DNA of 64,000 bases from Lentisphaeraceae bacterium (GCA_021232515.1 JAJPOQ010000014.1:1-64000); one strand, 5' to 3'. Numbered from the stretch's first letter, positions 9,201-19,390 are shown. Numbers and translations are program-made. The notes: generated by a model from the letters alone, not told the origin.

Positions 9201-10580
9201 TTATTTAGTTAATACTACTGGCTTATCAATATATGCTGCAGGACGTACATTCTTCTCTATATGTTTAGAAAACCTTCGTGCTGCAGCTAAAAGCTTCTCT
9301 CCAATGGAAGCACGCTTTTTAAGTAAGTTTTTCTTTTCTCCTATATCTACAGATAAATCGTAAAGAGCCTTAGCTTTATTACCCTTTATATGAAGCTTCC
9401 ATTGAGCTGCCCGCACTGCCCTCAACTCATTTCCTCCATAATAAAAAAAATACTCGTGAGGACTAGTCCCCTCTCCCAAAAGAACTGGAAGTATATTCTT
9501 ACCATCAATTTTATTTCTCGGTAGGCTTGCTCCCGCAACATGAGCTAAAGTCGGCAACAAATCCATAGTGGTTAATAACTCTGATGAAATTTTCTTGGCA
9601 GGAATTTTACTTGGCCAACGGATAAAAGTAGGAACTCTCATTCCGCCTTCAAGAACACTTCCTTTCTTACCACTCAAGGGAAAAGCTTTGCCTACTGCAG
9701 GACCATTGTCAGATGAAAAAATAATCATAGTTTTCTCATCTATCCTCAATCGCTTTAAAGTCTCTACAATTGCATGGACTGAATTGTCTATCTCTGAAAT
9801 CGCCTGGCGGAATAGTTTATTTCTTAACTCATAATTGATCTTTCCGGTCAAGGCCTCTTTTTGAAGTTCTTTACGTATCTCAGCATCAACACTTGCCATA
9901 GTCTTGGGAGAAATATGCAATGGCTTATGTGGAATAGGATGAGGAATATAAAGAAAAAATGGCTTGTCTTTATTATCAACAATAAACTCTATAGACTTCT
10001 CTGTGATTCTCTTGGTTAAAAAATCTGCATTAGGATCCATCTCTATAACTTTTTCATTTTCTAAAAATGGTAAAGCCGGAAATTTATAGTAGTCATTCCG
10101 TGGGTGAAATGGGTGTATATCATGACTATAGGGAATGCCGTAGAAGTAGTCAAAACCTTGTCTGGTGGGTAAAAAGTCTCGTTGATCTCCTAAATGCCAC
10201 TTGCCGATAATTGCCGTTGCGTAACCCTCGGTTTTCAGAACTTCTGCAATAGTTGTCTCACTTGGGTTCAAACCTTTATTATCTCCGGCCAACAAAACAG
10301 AATGTGTTGACCCCCGAGCCATATCAATTCTTTTAGGATAACAACCAGTCATCAAAGCTGCACGGGATGGAGTACAAACAGGAGCTGCAACATAAAAATC
10401 AGTTAAACGAATACCTTCAGAAGCTAATTGATCGATATGAGGAGTTTCTATATGAGTTCCTCCAAAACACGACAAATCTGCATAACCTTGATCATCAGTA
10501 AAGATAAGGATGACATTTGGCTTTTCTGCAGTCCAAACCATGTTTATACAGACAAACAACGTGAATAAAAAACTTTTCAT
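9201..10580 (-). CDS. arylsulfatase-type sulfatase
   Basis: A 459-aa exported sulfatase with a signal peptide (residues 1-18). The N-terminal metal motif is FTDDQGYADLSCFGG (27-41). The active-site signature is C69-T-P-S-R73 followed by AALMTG. IGKWHLGD (around 127) and SSDNGPAVGKAFPLSGKKGS complete the classic arylsulfatase A-like core. It lies convergently against the preceding sulfatase. The start is supported by AAAGG 8 bp before ATG. It likely desulfates a polysaccharide in the periplasm or outside the cell, working beside the other two sulfatases here. The precise substrate cannot be read from sequence. Confidence 0.9.
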   Translation of the reverse strand: MKSFLFTLFVCINMVWTAEKPNVILIFTDDQGYADLSCFGGTHIETPHIDQLASEGIRLTDFYVAAPVCTPSRAALMTGCYPKRIDMARGSTHSVLLAGDNKGLNPSETTIAEVLKTEGYATAIIGKWHLGDQRDFLPTRQGFDYFYGIPYSHDIHPFHPRNDYYKFPALPFLENEKVIEMDPNADFLTKRITEKSIEFIVDNKDKPFFLYIPHPIPHKPLHISPKTMASVDAEIRKELQKEALTGKINYELRNKLFRQAISEIDNSVHAIVETLKRLRIDEKTMIIFSSDNGPAVGKAFPLSGKKGSVLEGGMRVPTFIRWPSKIPAKKISSELLTTMDLLPTLAHVAGASLPRNKIDGKNILPVLLGEGTSPHEYFFYYGGNELRAVRAAQWKLHIKGNKAKALYDLSVDIGEKKNLLKKRASIGEKLLAAARRFSKHIEKNVRPAAYIDKPVVLTK

Positions 10581-10854
10581 AGAAGACCTTTTTTAAATAC
10601 ACTACCCAAAATTTAGTCAGAGCATGACAAAATTTCTATCACTTAAGGAAAGAGTATCAATCTTTGTCCAAAGCGTATAAAAGTAGCTTACAGATTCTTC
10701 ATACATAAGTAGCAATTCGCACTTCACTCAAAAAAATGTACCATTTAAATAAATTGTACCGATTAATAACTAAGTGTCATTTCAACTAGGTTGAGAGAGT
10801 TATTAGTATAAGAACATGATTTATAACACATAGCACTATTCTAATTGAGGAGAA

Positions 10855-12468
10855 ATGATGATCAAAGCTAAGTGGCTTACGCTTTTATTGACACCACTAC
10901 TTTTTGTTGCTTGTAGCAGCACAAAACAAGAACCGGTAAAACGTCCAAATATTCTTTTTGCCTTTGCCGATGACTGGGGCCGACACGCCAGTGCATATGC
11001 GAAAGCAGATGGTCCTGGAACGGTAAATGACATAATAAGTACGCCTCACTTCGATGCCGTTGCCAAGCGCGGTGTTTTGTTCAACAATGCTTTTGTAAGT
11101 TCACCTTCATGTACTCCTTGCCGTAGCTCACTTCTTTCAGGTCAACACTTTTGGAGAACTGGTCGAGCGGCGATCCTACAAGGTGCTATTTGGGATATGA
11201 AAATACCGGCTTACCCACTTATTCTTAAAGACAACGGCTACCACATTGGTAAATCTCATAAAGTTTGGAGTCCTGGTTCTGTCAAAGATGCCCCTTATGG
11301 CGGTCAGACTTATGACTATTCCAAAAAAGGTCGTAAAGTCAATAAATTTTCTCAATTTGTCGAAAAAGAAAAGCTAAAAGGAACATCTGTTGAAGCCGCT
11401 AAGCAAATTCTCATGGACGAGGTTAGAGAAAACTTTAAAGACTTTATGAAAGCCCGAAAAAATGGCGATCCGTTCTGCTACTGGTACGGTCCAACAAATG
11501 TTCACCGCAAATGGATCAAGGGTTCTGGTAAAGGTCACTGGAACCTTGAGCCAAACGATCTTAAGGGAAAGATGCCTCCGTTTCTACCTGACGTTCACTC
11601 TATACGTGAAGACTTAGCTGACTATCTTGGCGAAGCACAAGCTTTTGACATGGCTCTTGGAGTCTTAGTTGAAGAGTTGAAAAAAGCTGGCGAATTCGAA
11701 AATACAATCATCGTTGTCAGTGGTGACCACGGTGCCCCTGGTTTTCCATACGGGAAATGCAACCTCTATGACTTTGGCTCACAGGTTCCTTTAGTTATCG
11801 CAGGCCCTGGAGTTAAAGGCGGCAGAGTCGTGGATGACTTGGTTTCACTTCCTGACCTAGCACCAACTTTTCTAGAAGCGGGAAATGCAAATGTCCCTGA
11901 AGTCATGACGGGAAATTCACTTTGGCCAACTCTTAAGTCAGACAAAGAAGGTCTGGCGGATACTGCGAGAACTGAAGTCTACATCGGTCGTGAACGTCAC
12001 GTTGCAGTTGCTCGTGAAGGCGGTCTGCCATATCCACAAAGAGCCATTCGTACAGCGGACCATCTTTTCATCATCAACTTTAAACCAAACCGCTGGCCTA
12101 TGGGCGACCCTTATCTACTTGGAACGGACAAAGAACCAAGTATTGACGTCTTGACTAACTCGACATTTGTCACCTTGGCAGATGAAGATGCAGGCCCGAC
12201 AAAAGCTTGGATGGTGAAGAACCGCAAGCAGTATAAAAAAGACTTTGATCATGCCTACGGGAAAAGACCTATGTATGAGCTTTACGACCTTAAGAAAGAT
12301 CCACACCAAATGAAGAATGTGGCTCAAGAGAAAGCTTACAAAGCTGTCTTTGCAAAGCTTAAAAAGCAACTTATGGACGAACTCGAAAGTACTGGCGACC
12401 CTCGTTTGGTTGAAAATGGTAAGTTCTTCGAAACTTCACCGATGACTGACATTAAAAAGAAGAAATAA
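10855..12468 (+). CDS. lipoprotein sulfatase with CTPCR active-site motif
   Basis: A 537-aa sulfatase with a lipoprotein signal peptide; C20 in LLFVACSS is the likely lipidation site. The metal motif is FADD (37-40). The active-site motif reads C86-T-P-C89-R90 rather than the usual CxPSR, so the fourth position is Cys. This still fits the CxPxR core used by formylglycine-generating enzymes. VSGDHGAPGFPYGK holds the second metal-binding segment, with His-Gly where many sulfatases have Asn-Gly. The C-terminal YDLKKDPHQMKNVA is family-typical. GAGGAG precedes the ATG. It probably sits on the membrane facing the periplasm. It resembles the sulfatase at 7674 more than the one at 9201. Confidence 0.88.
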   Translation: MMIKAKWLTLLLTPLLFVACSSTKQEPVKRPNILFAFADDWGRHASAYAKADGPGTVNDIISTPHFDAVAKRGVLFNNAFVSSPSCTPCRSSLLSGQHFWRTGRAAILQGAIWDMKIPAYPLILKDNGYHIGKSHKVWSPGSVKDAPYGGQTYDYSKKGRKVNKFSQFVEKEKLKGTSVEAAKQILMDEVRENFKDFMKARKNGDPFCYWYGPTNVHRKWIKGSGKGHWNLEPNDLKGKMPPFLPDVHSIREDLADYLGEAQAFDMALGVLVEELKKAGEFENTIIVVSGDHGAPGFPYGKCNLYDFGSQVPLVIAGPGVKGGRVVDDLVSLPDLAPTFLEAGNANVPEVMTGNSLWPTLKSDKEGLADTARTEVYIGRERHVAVAREGGLPYPQRAIRTADHLFIINFKPNRWPMGDPYLLGTDKEPSIDVLTNSTFVTLADEDAGPTKAWMVKNRKQYKKDFDHAYGKRPMYELYDLKKDPHQMKNVAQEKAYKAVFAKLKKQLMDELESTGDPRLVENGKFFETSPMTDIKKKK

Positions 12469-12479
12469 TACTCACATCT

Positions 12480-12512
12480 AGTATGCTTCGTGATTCATTT
12501 GCGAAGCATACT
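12480..12512 (+). terminator. hairpin after the lipoprotein sulfatase gene
   Basis: AGTATGCTTCG pairs perfectly with CGAAGCATACT (11 bp) over an 11-nt loop, 11 bp after the stop codon. No T tract follows, so it may stabilise the 3' end or terminate weakly. Confidence 0.5.
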
Positions 12513-12561
12513 TAAGCCATGCTTCATAAATAGATAACTCTCATTCCTCTACTCACTCATG

Positions 12562-12598
12562 TAGATCATGAAAATCTTGTTATCCTGTCTAAGAAAAA
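12562..12598 (+). repeat. dispersed short repeat, copy 2
   Basis: The core TGAAAATCTTGTTATCCTGT followed by an A-rich tail matches the copies at 15051-15092 and 15101-15139. It is intergenic and is not part of the hairpin at 12480. Confidence 0.5.
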
Positions 12599-12864
12599 AG
12601 AACATACACAGATGAACAACGATAAGGAAAATAAGTAGACAGAAGTAACACGATTTACAGGTGAAGGCTAGTGCCGAAGATACCTAATATGCAAAAGTCG
12701 CGCATGATACCTCTAGCTGATTAATTCGCCACCTCACTTAAAGTTTGTCAATAGATTTGAGAATGAAAATTTTCATGTATATTGGAAGCCTATTTCATTA
12801 CTAATTTCTCCAATGACTAGGGCTACCATTGGAGGTGTTTTTCAAAGTTTTATCAAAGGGAAAT

Positions 12865-14778
12865 ATGAGACACTTAATTCTATTATCATTTCTATTTTTA
12901 TTCAGCTGCAGTAAAAACGAAAATACCAACTCTCAAGGGAAGTCGGTCAAAGAAGAAACCGCAGTCAAAAAAATGGTCAAAGAAGAAACCATCATCAAAA
13001 AAGTAGTCAAAGAAGAACTTCTTGTCGAAAAATTATCCGATCGTGAAAAACTTGATATACTTCTTGCTCACAATGAGACAACTCCACTAGCAAAAACTTT
13101 TCAGGATGTCACTGACTTCCTCGACCCTTATGGCTCGACTTTTGCATATGCAAATTTTGAAGATACAAAAACAAAGTACATAAACTCCTATAAAAGATTC
13201 ATGGACTTCTTGGGAAATGAAATGAGCCAGGATATTTCCAAAATGGAAAATATCTCAACTTTTATAAATATCGTAACCTCCATGGGATTTTGGGAGCCTG
13301 ATGCTATGGGACTAAGTCACTACAGGATTAACGATGTCACCGTCAGAAATAAATTCTGTATTCACAAAAAACAAGTAGAGTCCCCTGGTTATTATTGGGA
13401 CTGTTACGGAGAAGCCGGTCAATTTAATGCTTTAAATTTACTTCCAGAAAAAACCCTCCTAAGCGCTGGTTTTAAAGTCAATAAGAAAGCAATTATTCAA
13501 ATGAATAGTTTCTTAACAACTCAATTAAAGAAGTTAAAAGCAAGTGATGATACTATCAAAAAATTAATGGCAACCAATAAACTTTTCGAAACAGTTGATA
13601 CTTACTTTCAAGATGAAATAGGTTTTGCCATCTATCGAGGTACTGGCAATATAGTTGTTAAAGATACAAACATCCCAAGTTTTGCCGGATGTGCTTACTT
13701 GAAAATTAGAGATAACATCCAACTTGAGCTCCTCCAAAAGGCCTTCCCCACTTCTTCAGTCGCAAGTTTTTTCAAAGAGTTTAAAGGAGAACCAGCTTTT
13801 TTAATCAAAGATGGATACTTGTTTATTTTCTTCGATAAAGCTTCTATGAAAATTTTCAAAAGTTCAGATAAGTCACTAGCTCAAAGTGAACATTATCAGT
13901 CCATTCAAAATCAACTACCGGAATTAATTAATTCATATTCCTATCTCAATCCAGAGGTTACTGACAAAACCTATGACCTGATCCTCGAAGAAGTGAATAA
14001 ACTTTACCCTGCCGAAGATCTCATTCATACATTATTCCCCAAAGAGGAATTGGTATATCATTTCTTTAATGTTATGGAGATGAAAGGTAACGGAATTTAC
14101 ATGAGTGGCATAAGCAATGGTAATTCAACGGCATTCATTCTTGTTCAAAGTCTTATGTTCACACTTCACACACTTCTTTTCTTCCCTGATATTGACTACA
14201 AAAAACTTACTAAAAAAAGTATGGCTGCAGGTAATTCCTTTGATATCAAAGATATAATCGGGCTAATGGATAAAGTTAATATTTCTGATTTAAAACCAAA
14301 CAAAAAAAAGACGATACTCTCTCTGGCCGATACTAAAAAAGATCTTGAGTTTATTCGTTATGCTTTGTCTCAATATGCAAAATCAAACAATGGCTACTTC
14401 CCCAATGCAGACGGCGCTCAGGGATTGGAAATCTTAGTCAAAAAGAAACTGATTAAAAAACCATCATTTCTTATATCTGACATGGATAAAGAACGCTCAG
14501 TTACAAAAGACTCGACTATTTCAGAAGATGAAACTTCATACACATACTTGGGGGACAAAATTATAGGAACGGTATCTGGGCATTACTTACCTATTGTTTT
14601 CTGCAAACCTAAAGTACTTGGTGACGGCTTCATGGTCTTACTCGCCAATAATGAAATAAAGTATTTTAAAACTGGTGGCGCTTCTTTTAAATCGATTCTT
14701 TCGACAATGAACAAAGTCTACAAATATAACGATCGCCAAAAAGATATACTCAGAAAGAAGTTTCTAGATTTAAGGTAG
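12865..14778 (+). CDS. lipoprotein of unknown function with Lys/Glu repeats and pilin-like C-terminus
   Basis: Starting at the ATG preceded by AAAGGG gives 637 aa with a clean lipoprotein signal; Cys in LFLFSCSKN is the likely lipidation site. An upstream in-frame ATG (12829) would bury that signal, so I prefer the later start. Three imperfect VKEE(T/L)xxxK units follow (about residues 28-55). The middle has no motif I recognise. The C-terminus (LEFIRYALSQYAKSNNGYFPNADGAQGLEILV) resembles the globular part of pseudopilin-like proteins of this phylum. AT-rich codon use (many AAA and AAT) differs slightly from neighbours. Function unknown; an envelope location is likely. Confidence 0.72.
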   Translation: MRHLILLSFLFLFSCSKNENTNSQGKSVKEETAVKKMVKEETIIKKVVKEELLVEKLSDREKLDILLAHNETTPLAKTFQDVTDFLDPYGSTFAYANFEDTKTKYINSYKRFMDFLGNEMSQDISKMENISTFINIVTSMGFWEPDAMGLSHYRINDVTVRNKFCIHKKQVESPGYYWDCYGEAGQFNALNLLPEKTLLSAGFKVNKKAIIQMNSFLTTQLKKLKASDDTIKKLMATNKLFETVDTYFQDEIGFAIYRGTGNIVVKDTNIPSFAGCAYLKIRDNIQLELLQKAFPTSSVASFFKEFKGEPAFLIKDGYLFIFFDKASMKIFKSSDKSLAQSEHYQSIQNQLPELINSYSYLNPEVTDKTYDLILEEVNKLYPAEDLIHTLFPKEELVYHFFNVMEMKGNGIYMSGISNGNSTAFILVQSLMFTLHTLLFFPDIDYKKLTKKSMAAGNSFDIKDIIGLMDKVNISDLKPNKKKTILSLADTKKDLEFIRYALSQYAKSNNGYFPNADGAQGLEILVKKKLIKKPSFLISDMDKERSVTKDSTISEDETSYTYLGDKIIGTVSGHYLPIVFCKPKVLGDGFMVLLANNEIKYFKTGGASFKSILSTMNKVYKYNDRQKDILRKKFLDLR

Positions 14779-15050
14779 TAGATTAAAAACCGTGATGAAT
14801 ACAAAGAGAAATTGAAGAGTATCAAGTGCCTGTTCTTCTTGGCTCTGCGCGCATGGCTCTATTATCCCAGAAAAGTAACTTTACTGATTTTAGCATGGTT
14901 TGTTTATTAGACCGTGATTTTTGGGGTTGTTTTGACAGTGGTCAAATGTGAAAGGGGGAGAAGGAGAGAGAAGTTGGACAGTAGGAACACCATTTACAGA
15001 ATATGAACGGCTACGAAAAACATGTTATCATATTCAAAGGAATGCCCTCA

Positions 15051-15092
15051 TCTAGATCCTGAAACCTTGTTATCATGTCAAAAAATATCCAC
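15051..15092 (+). repeat. dispersed short repeat, copy 3
   Basis: TCCTGAAACCTTGTTATCAT followed by GTCAAAAAATATCC aligns with copy 4, which begins nine bases after this one ends. Together they form a tandem pair. Confidence 0.5.
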
Positions 15093-15100
15093 ACCTAACA

Positions 15101-15139
15101 AATCATGAAAATCTTGTTATCCTTTCAAAAAATACCCCG
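15101..15139 (+). repeat. dispersed short repeat, copy 4
   Basis: ATCATGAAAATCTTGTTATC followed by CTTTCAAAAAATACC is nearly identical to copy 2 (12562-12598) over its first 20 bases. Confidence 0.5.
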
Positions 15140-15156
15140 AAAACAAATCCCTCAAG

Positions 15157-15191
15157 GAAAAATGAAAGGGCGACTTAATTAAGCCGCCCTT
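15157..15191 (-). terminator. terminator of the DUF1552/DUF1592 pair at 15.2-19.2 kb
   Basis: On the minus strand AAGGGCGGCTT pairs with AAGTCGCCCTT (11 bp, one G-U) around AATT, and the outgoing strand is T-rich (TCATTTTT). It begins 16 bp beyond the stop of the DUF1552 gene. Confidence 0.75.
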
Positions 15192-15206
15192 CCCCCAACA
15201 ACACAA

Positions 15207-16481
15207 CTAAGCTTTTATTTCGTCCAAAGTTCCGGTACTATCGCTGAAGCTTTCTGCTTTAACTCCAGAACCTTGAAGCAAGGTCAACCATAAGTTACAA
15301 AGAGATGTATCTTTCGGCATAACCATGTGCTCTCCCATGCGAACGCCAGAGCCTCCACCAGCGATAATCGTTGGGCAGTTATCCAATAAATGGCCGTACC
15401 TGAGGTTACTTCCGTACACTACGGTAGTGTTATCAAATAAACTTGAGCCATCGAAATCCTTGGTAGATTTTAATTTGTTAATCATGCCATTTAAGAGTTC
15501 TGATTGAGCCAAGTCCCGTTTTTTAGACGCTTCACACTTTGGATTATTTGAATAATGGTAGTGACTCATGTCGTGCTGATGAACCGTAACTCCGATACTG
15601 GTCAATAAAGTCCTGACCGGCTGACGGTATGTCAAAACACGGGTACTGTCGGTCTGAATAGCTGCTACCATGATGTCATACATGAGAGCTATCTCGTTTT
15701 TACCCTGAATTTCTTTTGGCGGCTCATCTACACTTGCTTGAGGACGTGGAACATCGAACCACTTTTCTTCTTTAGCTAGGCGCAGTTCTATATCGCGAAT
15801 CCCTGAAAAATACTCTTCTAGTTTAGCCTTATCGACTTTCCCAAGCTCTCGTTTAAGCGACTTGGCATTTGTCAAAACGACATCTAGAACACTGCGCTTA
15901 TCGGCCAATTGCTTCTTCAACTCATCAATCGAAGTTTTGCCTTTTGAAAACAGTTTATGGTAAGCCTCAAAAGGACTATTTTGACCACCAACCGGCTTAC
16001 CTCGTTTATCCCAAGCCAAAGATAAACCTGGCCCATGACCAGATGCATGAACATTTTTTTCACTGCCATTTAACTGTATCGAATTAAAGCGAGTATGCAT
16101 ACCAAACTGCTCTGCTGCAACCTGATCTACAGAGATACTATTTGAAAATGAAACTCCCGGCTGTGCATAGCGGTTTGCCCCGGTTAGCCACTGCGTACTG
16201 CCCCAGTGTCCTCCATCCGAGTGCTTATTCCAAAGATTCTGGATAAGGGTAAAATCCTGCTTGTTCTTGGCAAGAGGTTTCAACATCTCTGGAAGTTTAT
16301 AATCCTTGCCTATATCTTCCTGATCTGGGTACCACTCTTGCTGAGTTACGCCCCAACCAAATGCAAGGAACATCATTCGCTTTGGAGGAGTCGTTGTTTT
16401 CTCTTGTTTTGCTGCAAATGTCTCAAAGTATGGCAGTGCAACAAAGGCACTACCTGCCTGTAAAAATCTTCTTCTATTCAT
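15207..16481 (-). CDS. DUF1552 family exported protein (tandem copy A)
   Basis: A 424-aa DUF1552 protein with a Tat-like N-terminus (NRRRFLQAGSAFVALPYF). I chose the ATG at 16481, because the GTG four codons upstream lacks a ribosome site and its GTGGAAA can itself serve as one. Family marks include LAFGWGVTQQEWYPD, DGGHWGSTQWLTGANR, SVDQVAAEQFG, TYRQPVRTLLTSIG, DMSHYHY and VVYGSNLRYGHLLDNCPTIIAGG. It is closely related to the DUF1552 protein at 19391 and more distant from those at 520 and 26878. It directly follows its DUF1592 partner, so the pair is an operon. Function unknown; a periplasmic partner of the heme-motif protein is likely. Confidence 0.88.
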   Translation of the reverse strand: MNRRRFLQAGSAFVALPYFETFAAKQEKTTTPPKRMMFLAFGWGVTQQEWYPDQEDIGKDYKLPEMLKPLAKNKQDFTLIQNLWNKHSDGGHWGSTQWLTGANRYAQPGVSFSNSISVDQVAAEQFGMHTRFNSIQLNGSEKNVHASGHGPGLSLAWDKRGKPVGGQNSPFEAYHKLFSKGKTSIDELKKQLADKRSVLDVVLTNAKSLKRELGKVDKAKLEEYFSGIRDIELRLAKEEKWFDVPRPQASVDEPPKEIQGKNEIALMYDIMVAAIQTDSTRVLTYRQPVRTLLTSIGVTVHQHDMSHYHYSNNPKCEASKKRDLAQSELLNGMINKLKSTKDFDGSSLFDNTTVVYGSNLRYGHLLDNCPTIIAGGGSGVRMGEHMVMPKDTSLCNLWLTLLQGSGVKAESFSDSTGTLDEIKA

Positions 16482-16496
16482 AAATTTTTCCACACA

Positions 16497-19163
16497 CTAC
16501 TTGGTTCTAAACTGTTTACTTTTCACAAGTGAAAGGATTATCTCTCTCATCTTGTATCCTTTTGAATCTTTTAGCATCGACTCAATCAAAAGCTCATCGC
16601 TAACTCCAGTCGGTCTGCCCATAGCATACTCAACCAACGCTTCACAAAAACCTTTGGTAAAATTCTCGGTATTTGACGCGACTATATCCCGCAGCTCAAA
16701 AAAGTTTTTGAATGATTGCCCACGGTGCAACTGACCTGCCGGGTCTATCTTCCAAGTTTTGCCTTTGTCTTTGATCTCACGGCCTTTTTTGTCGTGAGGG
16801 TAGTAGCTGTCCTCTTCGCGCCAAAGTCCGACGGCATCGAAGTTCTCCATTCCAAAACCAATAGGGTCAATCTTACGGTGGCAACTTCTACACTGTGGAT
16901 CTTCTTGGTGAGCTTTTTGACGTTCACGAGTGGTCAAAACCTTATCCGAAAGGCGACTTAGCATCGGGACATTTGCCGGAGCGGGTGGTGGTGGAGTATT
17001 AAACAACTTCCTCAAAACCCAAGCACCTCTTTCAACCGGACTTGTTTCTATGCCATTTCCACCCATGAGATGTACTGCAGTCATTCCCATAAGACCACCA
17101 CGCGGTGAATTTTTTAGCAACTTAACTTTGCGGAAATGATCGCCTTTAACGCCTTCGATTCCATAGAAGTCTGCCAGAACATTATTCGCTAATACATAAT
17201 CAGCTTTCAGAAGATTTTTCATACTCAGATTATTGGACAGGACATGCTTAACACTTTCATAAACTTCTTGTTTAGCGGCAAGTTTCACACTGTCGTCGAA
17301 GGTGCGGTATTTCTTGATATCTACCTGAAAGAAATCGAGCCTATCCAAACCTAACCACTGGTAAGTAAATGAGTGAATAAAGTCCTCACCACGCGGGTCA
17401 CCCAACAAACGCTCAGTCTGCTTAGCGAGAACTTTATGGTCGTAAATTTTACCGGACTTGGCAATCGACATGAGCTCAGCATCTGCTGGAGCCCCCCAGA
17501 TAAAGTATGAAAGACGCATCGCAAACTCTTCGCCGGATAGCGTCTTATGCTGCTGATCCTTCAGAGGCTCAGAAATGTACAAAAACATCGGTGAAGAAAG
17601 TATGATTGACAAAGAGTATCGCAATGAATCCCTGTGGTTCTCACCACCTTTTCGACGCGATTCGTAAATCTTGTAAATCTTCTCGATGTACTCTTCAGAA
17701 ACTTCCTTATTTCTGAAAGCCAATTCAGTGAATTTAGTAAATGCCTTGAGCAAATCTGCTCTCATGAGACCTTTGTCATCTGTCAAAGAGATGCCAAGAG
17801 CTTTCAACGCTGGAGGAGTGACTCGTTTATCGTTTGGTAAGCGCTCTATTTCAACCCAATCAATCCAAACGACAAACTCAGGACCAAGACCATTCTTTTT
17901 CTTCTCTTCATTAAAGAACTTCCGCTTGTGAGAAATGTGATAGTCACTAGCTTTTTCACGGATAAATATCTGACGATTCTCGCGATCTTTATGCTTGCGA
18001 GTCAAAGTAAATGGCATTTCAATGATTTGCGGCTCTTCGTGAGTTCCCGTTATGCGATGGGTACTCATGACTTTACCGTGTGGTGCATCGATACCAAACT
18101 CGATTACTTTGCGGTTAAATGGAGCATCTTGCTTAGCGCCAATTCTCACTCTCGCCAGATAGTTTCCTGGAGGCCACTTTGACGGAGTATTAAACTCTAC
18201 AAAACCAGTAGGGAGCATAAATGGATGAACTGTCGGAACAGATATGTAAGCGCCCTCTTCGGCTTTCGGTAAAGTTAAATAGTGTTGGTGATAAGCTAAG
18301 TAATATGGATTCTCGCCACTGTTAATCTGGTGAACCTCCTTGAACCCAAAGTCTTTAGGGTTTGGTGCACCCGGCAGCTCTTGCCACTTATCGCGAACTT
18401 TATTTTTCCAGGTATGCTTCTTTTTAAGAGCCGCGTAGAGCTCTTTATTTTCTGGTAAGCCTGCCGCTTCATCGAATTTTGCTATCCATGCTCTAGAACG
18501 TTTTTGTTTGTCTAAAGTCTTCTCGACGTACTTCTTGTACTTCTTGGTGAGATACTCGGCTTCAAATCTCTTCTTGTGATTGACACCAGCTTCTAACTCC
18601 CAAGTGAAAGCTTCCTCTAGAGCCTCTTCACCCAATGCAAGATACTGTTCAAACTGATTACTCGACATAAAAAGATTGGCGCCGACTGTGTCGAATCCAC
18701 TTTCGGTATCCGCCGGCAGTTCATTGACATTTATTTCTACACCGAGAAGCTCTCTCAAAGTATTTTTATATTCACGACGGTTCAGCCGCCGCATAGTTAT
18801 AACGCCATTTTGATCACTCAGCTTTTTCCGAGCTTCGACCATAGTACTGGCTAGCGCATCGAGGAAATCTGCTTTAGCATTTGCTTCTGGCTGCTTTTTC
18901 CCTTCTGGAGGCATCTCTCCAGCATTGAGAGAATTTAGAATCTTCTGCCAGATTCCAGCAGTTTTATTGGAATCGATTTTATAGGAAAGGTTATCGACTC
19001 GGAACTTGCCTTTCTTTTTCTTCGCATTGTGGCAACGCTGACAATTGTCTTCTATAAAGGTCTTATTTTTTATATCGAAAAGTGTATGAGAGCTTTTTTC
19101 ATCTGCCGGAAGGCTTACTGCAAAAAAGGAGGCCATACACACAACAAGAAATTTTACTTTCAT
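16497..19163 (-). CDS. DUF1592-family protein with c-type heme motifs (tandem copy A)
   Basis: An 888-aa exported protein. After the signal peptide (about 1-20) comes a heme-type site C41-Q-R-C-H45. A DUF1587-like segment follows ([20 protein letters not shown], near 125-144). The middle region is rich in Lys and aromatic residues. DUF1592-like [19 protein letters not shown] is next, then DUF1588-like [10 protein letters not shown] and [19 protein letters not shown] (about 755), and a DUF1585-like C-terminus with [13 protein letters not shown]. It is paralogous to the protein at 20701. The first 65 codons and the upstream DNA are almost identical to that copy while the rest has diverged. Its own promoter must lie in the 227-bp gap upstream. 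Confidence 0.88.
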   Translation of the reverse strand: MKVKFLVVCMASFFAVSLPADEKSSHTLFDIKNKTFIEDNCQRCHNAKKKKGKFRVDNLSYKIDSNKTAGIWQKILNSLNAGEMPPEGKKQPEANAKADFLDALASTMVEARKKLSDQNGVITMRRLNRREYKNTLRELLGVEINVNELPADTESGFDTVGANLFMSSNQFEQYLALGEEALEEAFTWELEAGVNHKKRFEAEYLTKKYKKYVEKTLDKQKRSRAWIAKFDEAAGLPENKELYAALKKKHTWKNKVRDKWQELPGAPNPKDFGFKEVHQINSGENPYYLAYHQHYLTLPKAEEGAYISVPTVHPFMLPTGFVEFNTPSKWPPGNYLARVRIGAKQDAPFNRKVIEFGIDAPHGKVMSTHRITGTHEEPQIIEMPFTLTRKHKDRENRQIFIREKASDYHISHKRKFFNEEKKKNGLGPEFVVWIDWVEIERLPNDKRVTPPALKALGISLTDDKGLMRADLLKAFTKFTELAFRNKEVSEEYIEKIYKIYESRRKGGENHRDSLRYSLSIILSSPMFLYISEPLKDQQHKTLSGEEFAMRLSYFIWGAPADAELMSIAKSGKIYDHKVLAKQTERLLGDPRGEDFIHSFTYQWLGLDRLDFFQVDIKKYRTFDDSVKLAAKQEVYESVKHVLSNNLSMKNLLKADYVLANNVLADFYGIEGVKGDHFRKVKLLKNSPRGGLMGMTAVHLMGGNGIETSPVERGAWVLRKLFNTPPPPAPANVPMLSRLSDKVLTTRERQKAHQEDPQCRSCHRKIDPIGFGMENFDAVGLWREEDSYYPHDKKGREIKDKGKTWKIDPAGQLHRGQSFKNFFELRDIVASNTENFTKGFCEALVEYAMGRPTGVSDELLIESMLKDSKGYKMREIILSLVKSKQFRTK

Positions 19164-19205
19164 TGCAACTCCATTTTTTCATTCTTTGCCTTCCTTACGA
19201 ATAAT
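18971..19205. repeat. near-identical 5' segment shared with 23190-23424
   Basis: These 235 bp match 23190-23424 without gaps at a constant offset of 4219, with about seven mismatches by eye. They cover the upstream DNA, signal peptide and first heme motif of the DUF1592 gene. Identity falls sharply on both sides. Confidence 0.8.
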
Positions 19206-19302
19206 TTCCTGGAATCTATACATGCAACTTTTAAAAAAGATCTTTTTTTATTCAGTGCCAGCAAAGAAACTGACTCCGAATAAAAAAAAGGGCATCAAGT
19301 AA

Positions 19303-19326
19303 ACATAGTTATCTCATAAACTATGT
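19303..19326. other. inverted repeat between the two tandem pairs
   Basis: ACATAGTT and AACTATGT are complementary (8 bp) around an 8-nt loop. On the minus strand a run of eight T residues follows after about 14 bases. It may end transcription from the upstream pair, but the gap between hairpin and T run makes this uncertain. Confidence 0.35.
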
Positions 19327-19390
19327 CCTGGCATGACCTCTAAATGATAAATCGCTTTATAAAAAGTCTAACATAAACTCTGTGTAAAAC

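Larger units (their letters stand above)
12469..12864. other. intergenic region with hairpin and dispersed repeat
   Basis: This 396-bp stretch holds the hairpin at 12480-12512, a dispersed repeat at 12562-12598, and the upstream region of the lipoprotein gene at 12865. I see no ORF or RNA gene in the remainder. Confidence 0.55.
14779..15206. other. intergenic region with dispersed repeats and a terminator
   Basis: This 428-bp stretch holds two or three repeat copies (15051-15139, possibly also 15017-15050) and the terminator of the leftward DUF1552 gene. The left half (14779-15000) contains nothing I can support. Confidence 0.55.
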
